64,000 nt of DNA from Actinomycetota bacterium (lineage in GTDB: Bacteria; Actinomycetota; Coriobacteriia; Anaerosomatales; Anaerosomataceae): NCBI GenBank assembly GCA_009668945.1, contig SBEH01000007.1, positions 33,169 through 97,168 on the forward strand, given 5' to 3'. The notes under the pieces were generated by a model. That model was not told the origin of the DNA, made no database searches, and saw only the letters and a list, made by a program, of their open reading frames with translations. Made by a program: the position numbers and the translations under genes. The first letter of the stretch is position 1; each line of letters starts with the position of its first letter. Shown here piece after piece: positions 29,437 to 38,495 of this stretch.

Positions 29437-30371
29437 TCCCACTGCACGTCTCGGGCAACGGCGGGATCGCCGCGGGGATGCGGAACCTCAACGCCGGGTC
29501 CGGAGGCGCCGATGAGGGAGAACCACGGTTCCTTCGCGAGGAAGATGAGGGTGACGACCCAGTGGTTGGAGTGAGCGCGGTCGCGGAGGCCGAAGGAGGT
29601 CTTGGCGCATTCGCCCTGGCCGATGTCTCGGTCTCGTATGGTCGGGACCGCGTCCTCGAGGGCGTGAGCATGGATATCCCGGCACAGAAGGTGACGGCGC
29701 TCATCGGCCCCTCGGGATGTGGAAAGTCGACGCTTTTGCGATGCCTCAACCGGATGAATGATGAGTACGGTGACGTACGCGTAACCGGCACGATCGCGCT
29801 CGACGGGCAGGACGTGATGGCCAAGGGCGTCGACCCGGTAGAACTCCGTATGCGCGTGGGGCAGGTGTTCCAGAGGCCGAATCCGTTTCCGATGACCATC
29901 TTCGAGAATGTCGCATATGGTCCTCGTACGCAGGGAATCAGGGCTCGGGACGAGTTGTCCGCCGTAGTGGAGGAGTCGCTACGCGGTGCCGCGCTCTGGG
30001 ACGAGGTCAAGAACAGCCTGAAGAAGCATGCATTCGAACTCTCGGGCGGCCAGCAGCAGCGGCTATGCATCGCCCGCGCGCTGGCAACCAAACCCGAGGT
30101 CATCTTGATGGACGAGCCGGCTTCGGCTCTCGACCCCATCTCCACCCAGCAGATCGAGGACACGATAGCCGAGCTCAAGTCCACCGTCACGATCGTGATC
30201 GTGACGCACAACATGCAGCAGGCGGCCAGGATCTCGGATCTGACCGCGTTCATGCTTCGCGAGAGCCTCGACCGCCCGGCGCACTTGATCGAGGTTGGCG
30301 ACACGAAGCACATGTTCACCAACCCGGACGACCCAAGAACCGAGTCCTACATCACCGGCCGCTTCGGCTAG
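29430..30371 (+). CDS. pstB: Phosphate ABC transporter ATPase PstB
   Basis: PstB hydrolyses ATP to drive phosphate import. Walker [12 protein letters not shown], the Q-loop near [14 protein letters not shown], signature [15 protein letters not shown] and Walker [14 protein letters not shown] are intact. The start is GTG 29430 or 29433, six or nine bases after AAGGAG. Either start leaves about 60 acidic, glycine-rich residues before the ABC domain, which is longer than usual for PstB (about 250 aa). No phoU follows. Confidence 0.94.
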   Translation: MVIPLHVSGNGGIAAGMRNLNAGSGGADEGEPRFLREEDEGDDPVVGVSAVAEAEGGLGAFALADVSVSYGRDRVLEGVSMDIPAQKVTALIGPSGCGKSTLLRCLNRMNDEYGDVRVTGTIALDGQDVMAKGVDPVELRMRVGQVFQRPNPFPMTIFENVAYGPRTQGIRARDELSAVVEESLRGAALWDEVKNSLKKHAFELSGGQQQRLCIARALATKPEVILMDEPASALDPISTQQIEDTIAELKSTVTIVIVTHNMQQAARISDLTAFMLRESLDRPAHLIEVGDTKHMFTNPDDPRTESYITGRFG

Positions 30372-30421
30372 GCCGGTCAGCGAGAGCAGCTTCGGCGTTG
30401 CGGGACCCCCAGGGAAGAGGA

Positions 30422-30448
30422 ACGAGGCGCGTGGGGGGCGCGCCTCGT
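30422..30448. terminator. Terminator after pstSCAB
   Basis: A perfect 10-bp stem (ACGAGGCGCG, 30422-30431, with 30439-30448) has a 7-base loop. It lies between pstB and the convergent MFS gene and is followed by TCTCGTTT on the plus strand. Confidence 0.75.
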
Positions 30449-30577
30449 CTCGTTTGAGCGGCGATTCCCCGCGTCCGAGGGGGGGGAGGGATAGCGGGTC
30501 GCACTGCTCGCGGGTACAAGTGCAACACCCGTGCCAAATCCTGCGAGGTTCTCGCGAATCTGGCAGCGAACGGGCGA

Positions 30578-31927
30578 CTAGCAGCCCTTCGGGGCGTCTT
30601 CCGGACAGAGTACGCGCGGCCGGACGGCGAGGAACGTCGCCCACCCGAGCAGCACCACAGCACCGGCGAACACGGCCTCACTCGGCCCGATGGCATCGCC
30701 GAGGCGCCCGAATCCGATCGCGCCGAAGGGCATCATGCCCATGAACGAGATCACGAAGAGCGCCATCACGCGGCCGCGAAGCTCGTCGGGCACGGCCACC
30801 TGGACGTTTGTGTTGATACTCGAGACGCAGGACAGAAGCGCCGCGCCAGCGACCACGAGCAGTATCGACGAGACCGCGTAGTCGTGTGAGAGGGATATGC
30901 CGATGAGGCTCGCGGCCATCACAGCCATGCTGTAGCGGATGATCCGCTCGCGGCGTACGCGACGCGGAAGTGAAGCGACGGTGAGCGCCCCGATGAGCGC
31001 GCCGAGTCCGTTGAAGACCATGAGTCCCGAATACCCGGTCGACCCCAGCCCCAGGCGCTCGACCGTGATCGCCGGCAGGAGCGTCATGAATGGCGTGCCG
31101 AAGATGGTGAGCATCGCAGCGCTCGCCAGGTGCATAGCAACGTGCGGGTGCTTGCGCACGAACGCGATGCCGGCGCCGGCGGTCTCGCGCAGCGACTGCT
31201 TCCCGCGTGGCAGGATGTCCTGCTTCGGCCGCACGACGGAGAGCGCGTAGATCACGAAGAGGAAGCTCACGGCGTTGACCGAGAAGACCGCGGTTATGCC
31301 GAGCGTCTCATTGGAGGCGAATGCGGCCATGATCACGGCGGTGGCCATAGGCCCGAGCAGTCGCGCGGCGTTGAACTGCGCCGATGAGAGCGCCACGGCG
31401 TTCAGGATCGATTGCCTGGGAACCAGGTTGGGTACGGTTGCTTGCCAGGCGGGCATCACAACGGCCGAGACGATGCCGCCGAAGAGCGTGAGCGCATAGA
31501 TCCACCAGATCGTCATGGAGCCCGTGTGGTTGAGCCACGCGAAGGCGACCGCTTGCACCATCAGCAGTACCTGCGCCCAGAGCAGGAGCTTGCGCCTATC
31601 GGCATGGTCGACGAGCGATCCGGCGAACAGCGTGAGGAAGATGATGGGGATTCCCGAGAGGAAGTTGACGATGCCGAGTGCTGTCGACGAGTGCGTGAGC
31701 GCGTAGATGACCCACCCGAGCGCGACGGTCTGCATCCAGCTGCCGAGGTTGGAGATCAGTGCTCCTGAGAAGAAGTACCGGTAGTCGCGGTAGCGGAACG
31801 ACTCGAACGTGCGAACGCTCCGCAGGATGCGGCGTGGAGGGCTTGAAGCGTCGGCTTCGAGCGTGGGCGTGTCCCCCGGCAGGGGCGCCTGAGGCTCGTG
31901 AGCGGGTCTGTGCGCGTCGGGGGTCAA
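30578..31927 (-). CDS. MFS transporter (EntS/MFS_3-like)
   Basis: The 449-aa protein has about 12 hydrophobic helices after a 40-residue proline-rich cytoplasmic start. FRYRDYRYFFSGALISNLGSW is the characteristic opening of the MFS_3 group, which includes enterobactin exporter EntS. The LVDHADRRKLLLWAQ loop is the MFS motif A. The start is TTG preceded by AGGAGACGACACG. The substrate is unknown; drug or metabolite efflux is plausible. Confidence 0.87.
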   Translation of the reverse strand: MTPDAHRPAHEPQAPLPGDTPTLEADASSPPRRILRSVRTFESFRYRDYRYFFSGALISNLGSWMQTVALGWVIYALTHSSTALGIVNFLSGIPIIFLTLFAGSLVDHADRRKLLLWAQVLLMVQAVAFAWLNHTGSMTIWWIYALTLFGGIVSAVVMPAWQATVPNLVPRQSILNAVALSSAQFNAARLLGPMATAVIMAAFASNETLGITAVFSVNAVSFLFVIYALSVVRPKQDILPRGKQSLRETAGAGIAFVRKHPHVAMHLASAAMLTIFGTPFMTLLPAITVERLGLGSTGYSGLMVFNGLGALIGALTVASLPRRVRRERIIRYSMAVMAASLIGISLSHDYAVSSILLVVAGAALLSCVSSINTNVQVAVPDELRGRVMALFVISFMGMMPFGAIGFGRLGDAIGPSEAVFAGAVVLLGWATFLAVRPRVLCPEDAPKGC

Positions 31928-31949
31928 CGTGTCGTCTCCTGGAATGCGA

Positions 31950-31982
31950 AGCGCCGCCCCCGGATGCTCCGGAGGCGGCGCT
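31950..31982 (-). terminator. Terminator of the FMN glutamate synthase-like gene
   Basis: A 9-bp outer stem (AGCGCCGCC with GGCGGCGCT) encloses a CCGG-rich inner stem. It lies between the end of the gene at 32008 and the MFS start at 31927 on the same strand. Confidence 0.65.
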
Positions 31983-32007
31983 GGTGCGCCGGGTTGCTAG
32001 CTTACAC

Positions 32008-33600
32008 CTACCCGTTGATGATGCGCATCGCCTCGTCGCGGTACGCGTCCATGATGTAGGGGAGACCGGAGATGTCCGCCGCCTCGTGCGTGAGCGCGAC
32101 GACATCGGCACGGCTGATGGTATCGAGCTTCATGTTGCGTGAACCGCTCATCAGCTGCTGGAGTCCTACTCTGATCTTGTCGGAGAAGGTGTAGACCGCG
32201 ATCGCGCCGAGCGGCATCTTGTCGACCTCGGCACCGTACTTGTCCTTGAGCGTCTCGTAGGCCACGAAGATCTCTTCCTTCGTGCTGCCGAACTCGGAGA
32301 CGGTCTTGGGCAGGTCGTTGGCGGCGAGCCAGTTACCGATGTTCTTGCCGACGAATCCCGGGATCATGAGCGCGCGGCCCATGCAGACGGCCTTCGCGTA
32401 CGGGGCGCCCATCGCAAGGACCTTGAAGACGTGGTCCTCGGTGGAGAACCCGCCGGCGATCGCGATGTCGGGTACGCGCTCACCCTTGGCAGCGAGCGCG
32501 TTGCACAGCTCTTGCGTCATGCACTGCAGGTAGAAGGTCGGGATGCCCCACTCCTCCATCATGCGCCACGGGCTCATGCCGGTACCGCCCGGAGCGCCGT
32601 CGATGGTGAGCAGGTCGATGCCGTACTTGCTCGACCACTTGATGGCCATCGCAAGCTCGCGCATGGGGTACGCGCCGGTCTTGAGTGTGACCCGCTTGGC
32701 ACCGAGGTCACGCAAACGCTGCACTTCGGCGGCGAATCCGGCCTCGTCGATGAAGCCGAGGCGGCTGTGGCGCTCGAAGTGCTTGATCGCCCCGTCCTTG
32801 AAGCTCGCCTGGATGGCTGCGTTCGACGGGTCGGGGGTCACGAGGTAGCCGCGACGCTGCAGCTCGAGCGCGCGCTCGAGCGAGTCGACCTTGATCTCGC
32901 CGCCGATGCACTTGGCGCCCTGGCCCCACTTGAGCTCCATCGTGGTGACGCCGAGCTTCTCCACGCAGTACTCGGCGACGCCGAGGCGCGTATCCTCGAC
33001 GTTCATCTGCACGAGGATGTCGCCGTAGCCCTCCTCCTGGTAGCGGCGGAAGAGCTCCACGCGGCGCTCCATGTCCGGCGCCTTGATGACCTTGCCGTTC
33101 GCGTCGCGCTCGAGGCCGGGATCTATGCCGCAGACGTTCTCTCCGCACACGATCGAGACGCCGGAGATCGCCGCGCCGATGGCGAAGTGCTCCCAGTTCT
33201 TGCGCGCGATCTCGGTGGATCCCAGCGCGCCAGTGAAGATCGGCACCCTCATCTTGACCTTGTTGGTCACGCCAAAGGAGGTCTCGGTGTCTACCATCGG
33301 GAAGAGTGTGTTGTCCGGGTTGCCTTCTACGCCGGCGGGAAGACCCTTGGTGCCCAGCGCGTAGCCCATGATCTGCAGGTGCGAGTAGTCGACCGGGTAG
33401 TCCTTGTCGCCGCCGGCGGTCACCTCGCCGAACGGACCGGGGTAGATGACCTCGCGGCCGCGGAAGGAGGCCTTGAAGACCTCGCAGTTGCCGCGGCACC
33501 CGTCGATGCACCGGGTACAGAGGCCTGATCCCGGGACCACGCTGCGCGAGCGATTTGTGGTCTGGGTGGCATCGTTGGCATTCGGCTGCTGGAACGACAT
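32008..33600 (-). CDS. FMN-binding glutamate synthase family protein
   Basis: The 530-aa protein matches the FMN/TIM-barrel synthase domain of glutamate synthase (GltB), with TIDGAPGGTGMSPWRMMEEW, IAIAGGFSTEDHVFKVLAMG and VCMGRALM as core motifs. It lacks the glutamine amidotransferase domain. The N-terminus carries a cysteine cluster C28-x2-C31-x3-C35-x3-C39 that could bind an iron-sulfur cluster. ATG 33600 has AGGGGGGAT upstream; the longer frame to 33720 runs into the divergent glnA region. Divergence from glnA supports a role in nitrogen assimilation, but the exact reaction of such stand-alone proteins is not settled. Confidence 0.88.
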   Translation of the reverse strand: MSFQQPNANDATQTTNRSRSVVPGSGLCTRCIDGCRGNCEVFKASFRGREVIYPGPFGEVTAGGDKDYPVDYSHLQIMGYALGTKGLPAGVEGNPDNTLFPMVDTETSFGVTNKVKMRVPIFTGALGSTEIARKNWEHFAIGAAISGVSIVCGENVCGIDPGLERDANGKVIKAPDMERRVELFRRYQEEGYGDILVQMNVEDTRLGVAEYCVEKLGVTTMELKWGQGAKCIGGEIKVDSLERALELQRRGYLVTPDPSNAAIQASFKDGAIKHFERHSRLGFIDEAGFAAEVQRLRDLGAKRVTLKTGAYPMRELAMAIKWSSKYGIDLLTIDGAPGGTGMSPWRMMEEWGIPTFYLQCMTQELCNALAAKGERVPDIAIAGGFSTEDHVFKVLAMGAPYAKAVCMGRALMIPGFVGKNIGNWLAANDLPKTVSEFGSTKEEIFVAYETLKDKYGAEVDKMPLGAIAVYTFSDKIRVGLQQLMSGSRNMKLDTISRADVVALTHEAADISGLPYIMDAYRDEAMRIING

Positions 33601-33654
33601 CGTTCGTATCCCCCCTGGGGACGGGGCCACACGGCCCGACGGATTTCGGCTATT

Positions 33655-33692
33655 GTAGCCTTTGGGAAACCCATCGGAAACAGATTCGTGTA
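33655..33692 (+). promoter_or_regulatory. Candidate GlnR-like operator between glnA and glutamate synthase-like gene
   Basis: GTAGC-N6-GAAAC (33655-33670) followed by a further N6-GAAAC (33677-33681) resembles the actinobacterial GlnR pattern GTnAC-N6-GAAAC repeated at 11-bp intervals. It sits in the 122-bp divergent spacer. The second half-site (GAAAC then GTGTA) departs from the consensus, so this is a tentative call. Confidence 0.35.
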
Positions 33693-33722
33693 TCTCTGTC
33701 GCGCGACCATGAAGGAGCACAA

Positions 33723-35051
33723 ATGCCCGAGGAGCTCAGGCACGAGACGATCAAGACGATCAAGGACCAGAAGGTGGAGTTCATCCACCTCTGGTTCACT
33801 GACGTCCTGGGCTTCCTGAAGAGCTTCACCATGGACGTGGCCGAGCTCGACCTGGCCATGTCGGAGGGTATGGGCTTCGACGGCAGCTCGATCCAGGGCT
33901 TCGCGCGGATCCAGGAGTCGGACATGATCGCGTATCCGGATCCGACGACGCTGAAGATCCTCCCGTGGCGCCAGGGCGGGCAGCTCGTGGCGACGATGTT
34001 CTGCGACATCGTGAAGCCGGACGGAACTCCGTACGAGGCCGACCCGCGCTATGTGCTGAAGCGCCAGCTCGAGCGTGCTGCGAAGCTTGGCTACACGTTC
34101 TACGTGGGGCCCGAGCTCGAGTACTACTACTTCAAAGACGACCGGGGGACCGAGCTGCTGGACCGCGGCACCTACTTCGACCAGACCACGCGCGACCTGG
34201 CGGTCGATCTGCGCAAGGACACCGTTCGGGCCCTCAAGCGCTTCGGCATCCAGGTCGAGTACAGCCATCACGAAGTGGGGCCGAGCCAGCATGAGATCGA
34301 CTTGCGCTACGCCGAGGCGCTCGCTATGGCCGACAACGTCATGACGTACCGCGTGGTCGTGAAGGAAGTCGCACAGGCCAACGGCGTCTACGCCTCCTTC
34401 ATGCCGAAGCCCATGTACGGCGAGGCCGGAAGCGGCATGCACGTCCACCAGTCGCTGTTCAAGGACGGCAAGAACGCATTCTACGACGCGAACGACCCGC
34501 ACCACCTCTCGGCGACGGCCAGGAGCTACATCGCCGGTATCCTCGCGCACGCGCGCGAGACCTGTCTTGTCACGAACCAGTGGGTGAACTCGTACAAACG
34601 GCTCGTGTCGGGCTACGAGGCGCCCGTGTACATCTGCTGGGCGCACCGCAACCGCTCGGCGCTCGTGCGCGTGCCGATGTATAAGCCGGGCAAGGAGAAT
34701 GCCACGCGTATCGAGCTGCGCTCGCCGGACCCGGCGTGCAACCCGTACCTAGCCTTCGCCGTGATGCTCGCGGCGGGTCTCGACGGGATCGAGAAGGGCC
34801 TGGAACTGCCTCCGGACGTCACCGACGACGTCTATGAGATGACCGAGGCCGAGCGCGCCGAAGCCGGGATCGGGACGCTGCCCGGAGATTTGGACGAGGC
34901 CATCGTGGAGATGGAGAAGAGCGCGCTTGTACGTGAGGCGCTCGGCGACCAGGTCTTCGAGTACATCCTGCGCAACAAGAAGGCCGAGTGGATGAAGTAT
35001 CACACCCGGGTGACGCCGTTCGAGATCAGCGAGTACCTGCCGCTTCTGTAG
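33723..35051 (+). CDS. glnA: Glutamine synthetase type I (alpha-like)
   Basis: Converts glutamate and ammonia to glutamine with ATP. The 442-aa protein has the motifs MGFDGSSIQGF (beta-Grasp), ELEYYYF and SHHEVGPSQHEIDLRY (metal and substrate ligands), GSGMHVHQSL, and NRSALVRVPMYKPGKENATRIE. The region where adenylylated GSI-beta enzymes have the NLYDLPPEE tyrosine reads DDVYEMTEAE, so adenylylation is unlikely. ATG 33723 has AAGGAGCACA upstream. Divergent from the glutamate synthase-like gene. Confidence 0.96.
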   Translation: MPEELRHETIKTIKDQKVEFIHLWFTDVLGFLKSFTMDVAELDLAMSEGMGFDGSSIQGFARIQESDMIAYPDPTTLKILPWRQGGQLVATMFCDIVKPDGTPYEADPRYVLKRQLERAAKLGYTFYVGPELEYYYFKDDRGTELLDRGTYFDQTTRDLAVDLRKDTVRALKRFGIQVEYSHHEVGPSQHEIDLRYAEALAMADNVMTYRVVVKEVAQANGVYASFMPKPMYGEAGSGMHVHQSLFKDGKNAFYDANDPHHLSATARSYIAGILAHARETCLVTNQWVNSYKRLVSGYEAPVYICWAHRNRSALVRVPMYKPGKENATRIELRSPDPACNPYLAFAVMLAAGLDGIEKGLELPPDVTDDVYEMTEAERAEAGIGTLPGDLDEAIVEMEKSALVREALGDQVFEYILRNKKAEWMKYHTRVTPFEISEYLPLL

Positions 35052-35065
35052 CGGAAGGCGCCAGC

Positions 35066-35842
35066 CTACCAGTCGCCACGTTCTTCGCCGCCACCGGATC
35101 CGTCGCCGACGTGCCCGCCGCCGGCGCCGCGCTGCTTGCCGATGGCGGTCCAGGCGTCGGGACCGGCGCCCGTGACTGGCGCCACAGGCCTGTGGCCCCA
35201 GAGCCTCGGCCGCAGCCAGTCCTGCGTGTCGAGCGTATCGGTCGGCTTCGGGACCATCACGTTGCGATCCACGGCGACTACGGTGATGCCCGCGTCCTCG
35301 ACGGCGCCGACGGTGGTGACGGCGCCGAACTCCCGCAATGGCACCCGGTACTCGACGAACCGGCCCGCCCAACCGCCGGCGGTCAGGCCGATGCCCGCCG
35401 CCGCGCCGATGATGCCGTCGTTCGTACCGCCGTGTCCCGAGAGGTGCACGCCGGCTGCTTCCGCGGCGAGACGCGCATCGTCCTGCGTCACTACCTCCAC
35501 AGCCGCACGGTTGCCGAAGGCGATCAGCGGCTCGAAGTCCGCGGTCTCGGGGGCGATGCACAGGCCGGGGTCGCTGCCGTCGATGAAGTGCTCGGCGATG
35601 TGTTGCGCGCCGAGTTCGGCCAAACCGGGGAGGTACGAAGCGTCGGGGACGTCGATCACGGCGCAGCCGGAGCTGTTGTGTGAGGTGTACGGCACGTCGG
35701 GGTGCAGGATCAGCTGCTGGCGTATGACGCCCCAGGTGGTGCAGCCTTCGGGCAACCGCTCGGTGAACCAGCGCACCAGCTTGCCCGTGCCGCGGTTAGC
35801 GCCGAGGATGTCCGTATCGTCGAAGCTGACATAGACGCGCAT
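35066..35842 (-). CDS. DDTD-motif protein resembling the N-terminal domain of TiaS
   Basis: The N-terminus MRVYVSFDDTDILGANRGTG resembles the DDTD nucleotide-binding motif of archaeal TiaS (tRNA-Ile2 agmatinylcytidine synthetase). A glycine-rich HLSGHGGTNDGIIGAAAGIG segment follows. The 258-aa product is much shorter than TiaS (about 400 aa) and lacks its zinc-ribbon and OB domains. It ends in a glycine-rich tail. ATG 35842 has GGAGAGA nine bases upstream, better than ATG 35860. I infer a kinase- or ligase-like activity on a nucleotide substrate; the true function is unknown. Confidence 0.6.
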   Translation of the reverse strand: MRVYVSFDDTDILGANRGTGKLVRWFTERLPEGCTTWGVIRQQLILHPDVPYTSHNSSGCAVIDVPDASYLPGLAELGAQHIAEHFIDGSDPGLCIAPETADFEPLIAFGNRAAVEVVTQDDARLAAEAAGVHLSGHGGTNDGIIGAAAGIGLTAGGWAGRFVEYRVPLREFGAVTTVGAVEDAGITVVAVDRNVMVPKPTDTLDTQDWLRPRLWGHRPVAPVTGAGPDAWTAIGKQRGAGGGHVGDGSGGGEERGDW

Positions 35843-35890
35843 GCTACGGTGTCTCTCCATGCGATGAGAATCGCCAAGGCGGGCCGAGGT

Positions 35891-36160
35891 CTAGGCCTCC
35901 GGCGTCTTGACGTCCTGGTGAACGACCGGAACGCCCTCGATCTCTGCGGGGATGTTCTCCGGAACTGCCAGCGGGTTCTCCAGCCCAACCAGGATCGCCG
36001 GGTGTCCGTCCTCGGTGCGGCCCATGCTCACGCTCATCACGCCGCGCATGCGCATCAACGCCTCGGCATGGCGCGTGATGACTTCAGCCGCGTGCGACGA
36101 ACCCGGTATCGTGTGGGGCGCGAACCATGCGGACACGGTTGCGAGGAACCCTTTGGCCAT
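35891..36160 (-). CDS. Hypothetical protein, 89 aa
   Basis: I do not recognise a family. The product begins MAKGFLATVSAWFAPHTIPG, which is an amphipathic start rather than a clear signal peptide. The rest looks like a small alpha/beta fold (EALMRMRGVMSVSMGRTEDG, then HPAILVGLEN), reminiscent of short proteins whose fold detects metals or activates proteases, but no motif is decisive. AAGGGAATCTCGC precedes ATG 36160; the longer frame to 36214 has no such site. It lies between thrC and the DDTD gene on the same strand. Confidence 0.65.
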   Translation of the reverse strand: MAKGFLATVSAWFAPHTIPGSSHAAEVITRHAEALMRMRGVMSVSMGRTEDGHPAILVGLENPLAVPENIPAEIEGVPVVHQDVKTPEA

Positions 36161-36223
36161 GCGAGATTCCCTTCTCCGAAAGGGAGTGTACCCGAGCGGA
36201 AGGCAGATCCGCACGATCGGGCG

Positions 36224-37765
36224 CTAGCGCTCGAGCCAACCTCGTACGGCTGCCTCGATACCCTCCCGACCCGCGTCGGCGACCTCGCCGAAGCGCTCGG
36301 GCAATACGGCGATCTCCGCAAGCGGGGTGGGCACGGATCCGGCGTTCGGGGCGATACGGCGCACCTCATCGAGCAGCTCGAGGCCGGAGAGCGAGTCGGC
36401 GCCCTTCGGCAGTGGTGCGTCGTATGCGGTCTGTGTAAGCGCCTTGAAGACATCGGTGCCGAACTTCGCCCAGTGGGCGGTGGACACAACGAGTACGGGG
36501 TCTTCGCCGCGCAGCCGCTCGGCCACCTCCCAGGCGACGGCGGTATGCGGATCCATCAGGTAGCCGCGCTCGGCGTACACGCGCCCTATGGTGGCGAGAC
36601 TCTCGTCGTTGGTGACCCAGTCGGCCGTGAGGAGTTCGCGCACTGCCGCGAACGTCTCGCGGTCGACGGTGAACCGGCGCTCGGCGGCCAGCGAAGCCAT
36701 CCATCCGCGCACCGCTTCTGCGCCCGCCAGTTCGTACAGCAGCCGCTCGAGGTTGCTCGATATGAGGATGTCCATGCTCGGACTGGGCGTGGTCACGAAC
36801 ACTCGGGACGAGATGTCGTACGTGCCGGTTGAGATGAAGTCCGCGAGCACGTTGTTCTCGTTGCTTGCGCACAGCAGCCGGCCGATCGGCACGCCGATGC
36901 GCTTGGCGTAGTACGCGCCGAGGATGTTGCCGAAGTTGCCGGTGGGCACGCAGACGTCCATCGGCGAGCCGGGCTTCACGCCGCCTTCGGCCACCATGTC
37001 CGCGTACGCGCTCACGTAGTACGCGATCTGCGGGAGCAGTCGGCCCCAGTTGATCGAGTTTGCCGACGAGAGCTTCAGATGCCTCTCCCCGTGGAGTTCG
37101 GCGTTGAACGCTTGATCGTTGAAAGCGGCTTTCACCGCGTTCTGGCAGTCGTCGAAGTTTCCGAGCACGCCAAACACGCCCACATTGCCGCCGCGCTGGG
37201 TGACCATCTGCAGCCGCTGGATGTCCGAGACGCCACCGGCGGGGTAGAACACTACGATGCTCGTGTGGTCGCGGTCCGCGAAGCCTTCGAGCGCGGCCTT
37301 GCCGGTATCGCCGGAGGTGGCGACGAGGACGAGGTAGTCGTCGGCGAGCTCGCCTGATGCCTGCATCTTATCCACCGCGGCCGAGAAGAACAGCGGCATG
37401 CACTGGAGCGCCATGTCCTTGAACGCGCTCGTCGGCCCGTGCCACAACTCCAGCACGTGAATCCCCGCCACGACCTCCACCACCGGAGCGATGCGTTCGT
37501 CGTCCCACTGCGCGCCGTACGCGGACTGCATGAGCGCATCCACGTGCTCGGCGCAGAAATCCACTCCGAAGCGGGAGAACACCGCCGCCGCGCGACGCCA
37601 GTACGGCCACTCGGCGAGCTCGAGGATCTCAGGCAGCGCGAAGGAGGGGAGCGACTCAGGCACGTACAGCCCGCCGCCCGGGGCGATACCGCGCACCACG
37701 ACCTCGCTGAAGGTCGGACGCGAGGTGTCGAGACCGCGGGAGTCTGTGTAGGTGACCTGCTTCAT
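36224..37765 (-). CDS. thrC: Threonine synthase
   Basis: Converts O-phosphohomoserine to threonine with PLP. The 513-aa protein has the long N-terminal domain of the E. coli/yeast-type enzyme (TYTDSRGL, APGGGLYVPESLP). The PLP lysine is in GPTSAFKDMALQ and the phosphate loop is VATSGDTGKAAL. SANSINWGRLLPQIAYY and PTGNFGNILGAYYAKR are further family blocks. ATG 37777 and ATG 37765 are both possible; a TACGAT -10-like box just upstream of 37765 favours the second and a nearly leaderless message. Confidence 0.94.
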   Translation of the reverse strand: MKQVTYTDSRGLDTSRPTFSEVVVRGIAPGGGLYVPESLPSFALPEILELAEWPYWRRAAAVFSRFGVDFCAEHVDALMQSAYGAQWDDERIAPVVEVVAGIHVLELWHGPTSAFKDMALQCMPLFFSAAVDKMQASGELADDYLVLVATSGDTGKAALEGFADRDHTSIVVFYPAGGVSDIQRLQMVTQRGGNVGVFGVLGNFDDCQNAVKAAFNDQAFNAELHGERHLKLSSANSINWGRLLPQIAYYVSAYADMVAEGGVKPGSPMDVCVPTGNFGNILGAYYAKRIGVPIGRLLCASNENNVLADFISTGTYDISSRVFVTTPSPSMDILISSNLERLLYELAGAEAVRGWMASLAAERRFTVDRETFAAVRELLTADWVTNDESLATIGRVYAERGYLMDPHTAVAWEVAERLRGEDPVLVVSTAHWAKFGTDVFKALTQTAYDAPLPKGADSLSGLELLDEVRRIAPNAGSVPTPLAEIAVLPERFGEVADAGREGIEAAVRGWLER

Positions 37766-37848
37766 GGTGATGTGCATCGTAGCAGAGGGCGGGTGTCAGC
37801 CGTGCGTGCCGGGTGACGCCGATAGCCCTCGGCCGACGATCGCGCCGT

Positions 37849-38412
37849 TCAGCTGGTCGCAGAGTCGGGCCCGCGTGTACCTTCCGGGCGCTCGAACTCC
37901 TCGGCGAGCAGGTCCATGAGCAGGCTGTCGTGCCACTCGCCCGCGATGTTGCGCTCGTACTTGCGCATGACGCCCACAGGTCTGAACCCGACCTTCTCGT
38001 AGGTGTGGATCGCGCGCGGATTGTCCGTGGCCGGGTCGATGGTGACGCGATGGTGCCCGCGCTCATCGATGAGGTATGCGATGAGCGTGCGCAGGGCCTC
38101 GGTTCCGAGGCCGCGGTCCCGGTACGCCTCGCCGAGAGTGATGTCCACCCCCGCGCTCTTGTAGTCGGGATCCGGCACCTCGTGGAACTGAAGCACGCCG
38201 GCGGCGGTGTCGCCGACCACGATCAGGTAGGTGTACGCCCAGGCGGGATCGTAGAAATCGCGCTCGATCCTCTCGTCGTCGTAGGCGCCCCACCAGCGCG
38301 CGACGCCCGGCTGCTGCAGAAGCGCGAGGAGCGTCCGCGCGTCCGAGCGGCGGAGCGGCCGCAGCACGAGATGCTCGGATTCGAGCGTCGGCAGTGTGAG
38401 GTTGATGTCCAT
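37849..38412 (-). CDS. GNAT-family N-acetyltransferase (RimJ/RimL-like)
   Basis: The 187-aa protein begins with LESEHLVLRPLRRSDARTL, the usual opening of RimJ/RimL-type and aminoglycoside 6'-type acetyltransferases. YRDRGLGTEALRTLIAYL is the acetyl-CoA-binding loop and NPRAIHTYEKVGFRPVGVMR the C-terminal motif. It acetylates a protein N-terminus or a small amine; the substrate cannot be told. ATG 38412 has GGGAG upstream and is preferred over the frame start at 38436. Confidence 0.87.
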   Translation of the reverse strand: MDINLTLPTLESEHLVLRPLRRSDARTLLALLQQPGVARWWGAYDDERIERDFYDPAWAYTYLIVVGDTAAGVLQFHEVPDPDYKSAGVDITLGEAYRDRGLGTEALRTLIAYLIDERGHHRVTIDPATDNPRAIHTYEKVGFRPVGVMRKYERNIAGEWHDSLLMDLLAEEFERPEGTRGPDSATS

Positions 38413-38495
38413 GCGTCTCCCGGGGTTTGTCGGCACCAGGGTCGGGCAGGTACGATTCTACCCGCACCACGGCATCGGGGACGAAGGGGCGGCTC

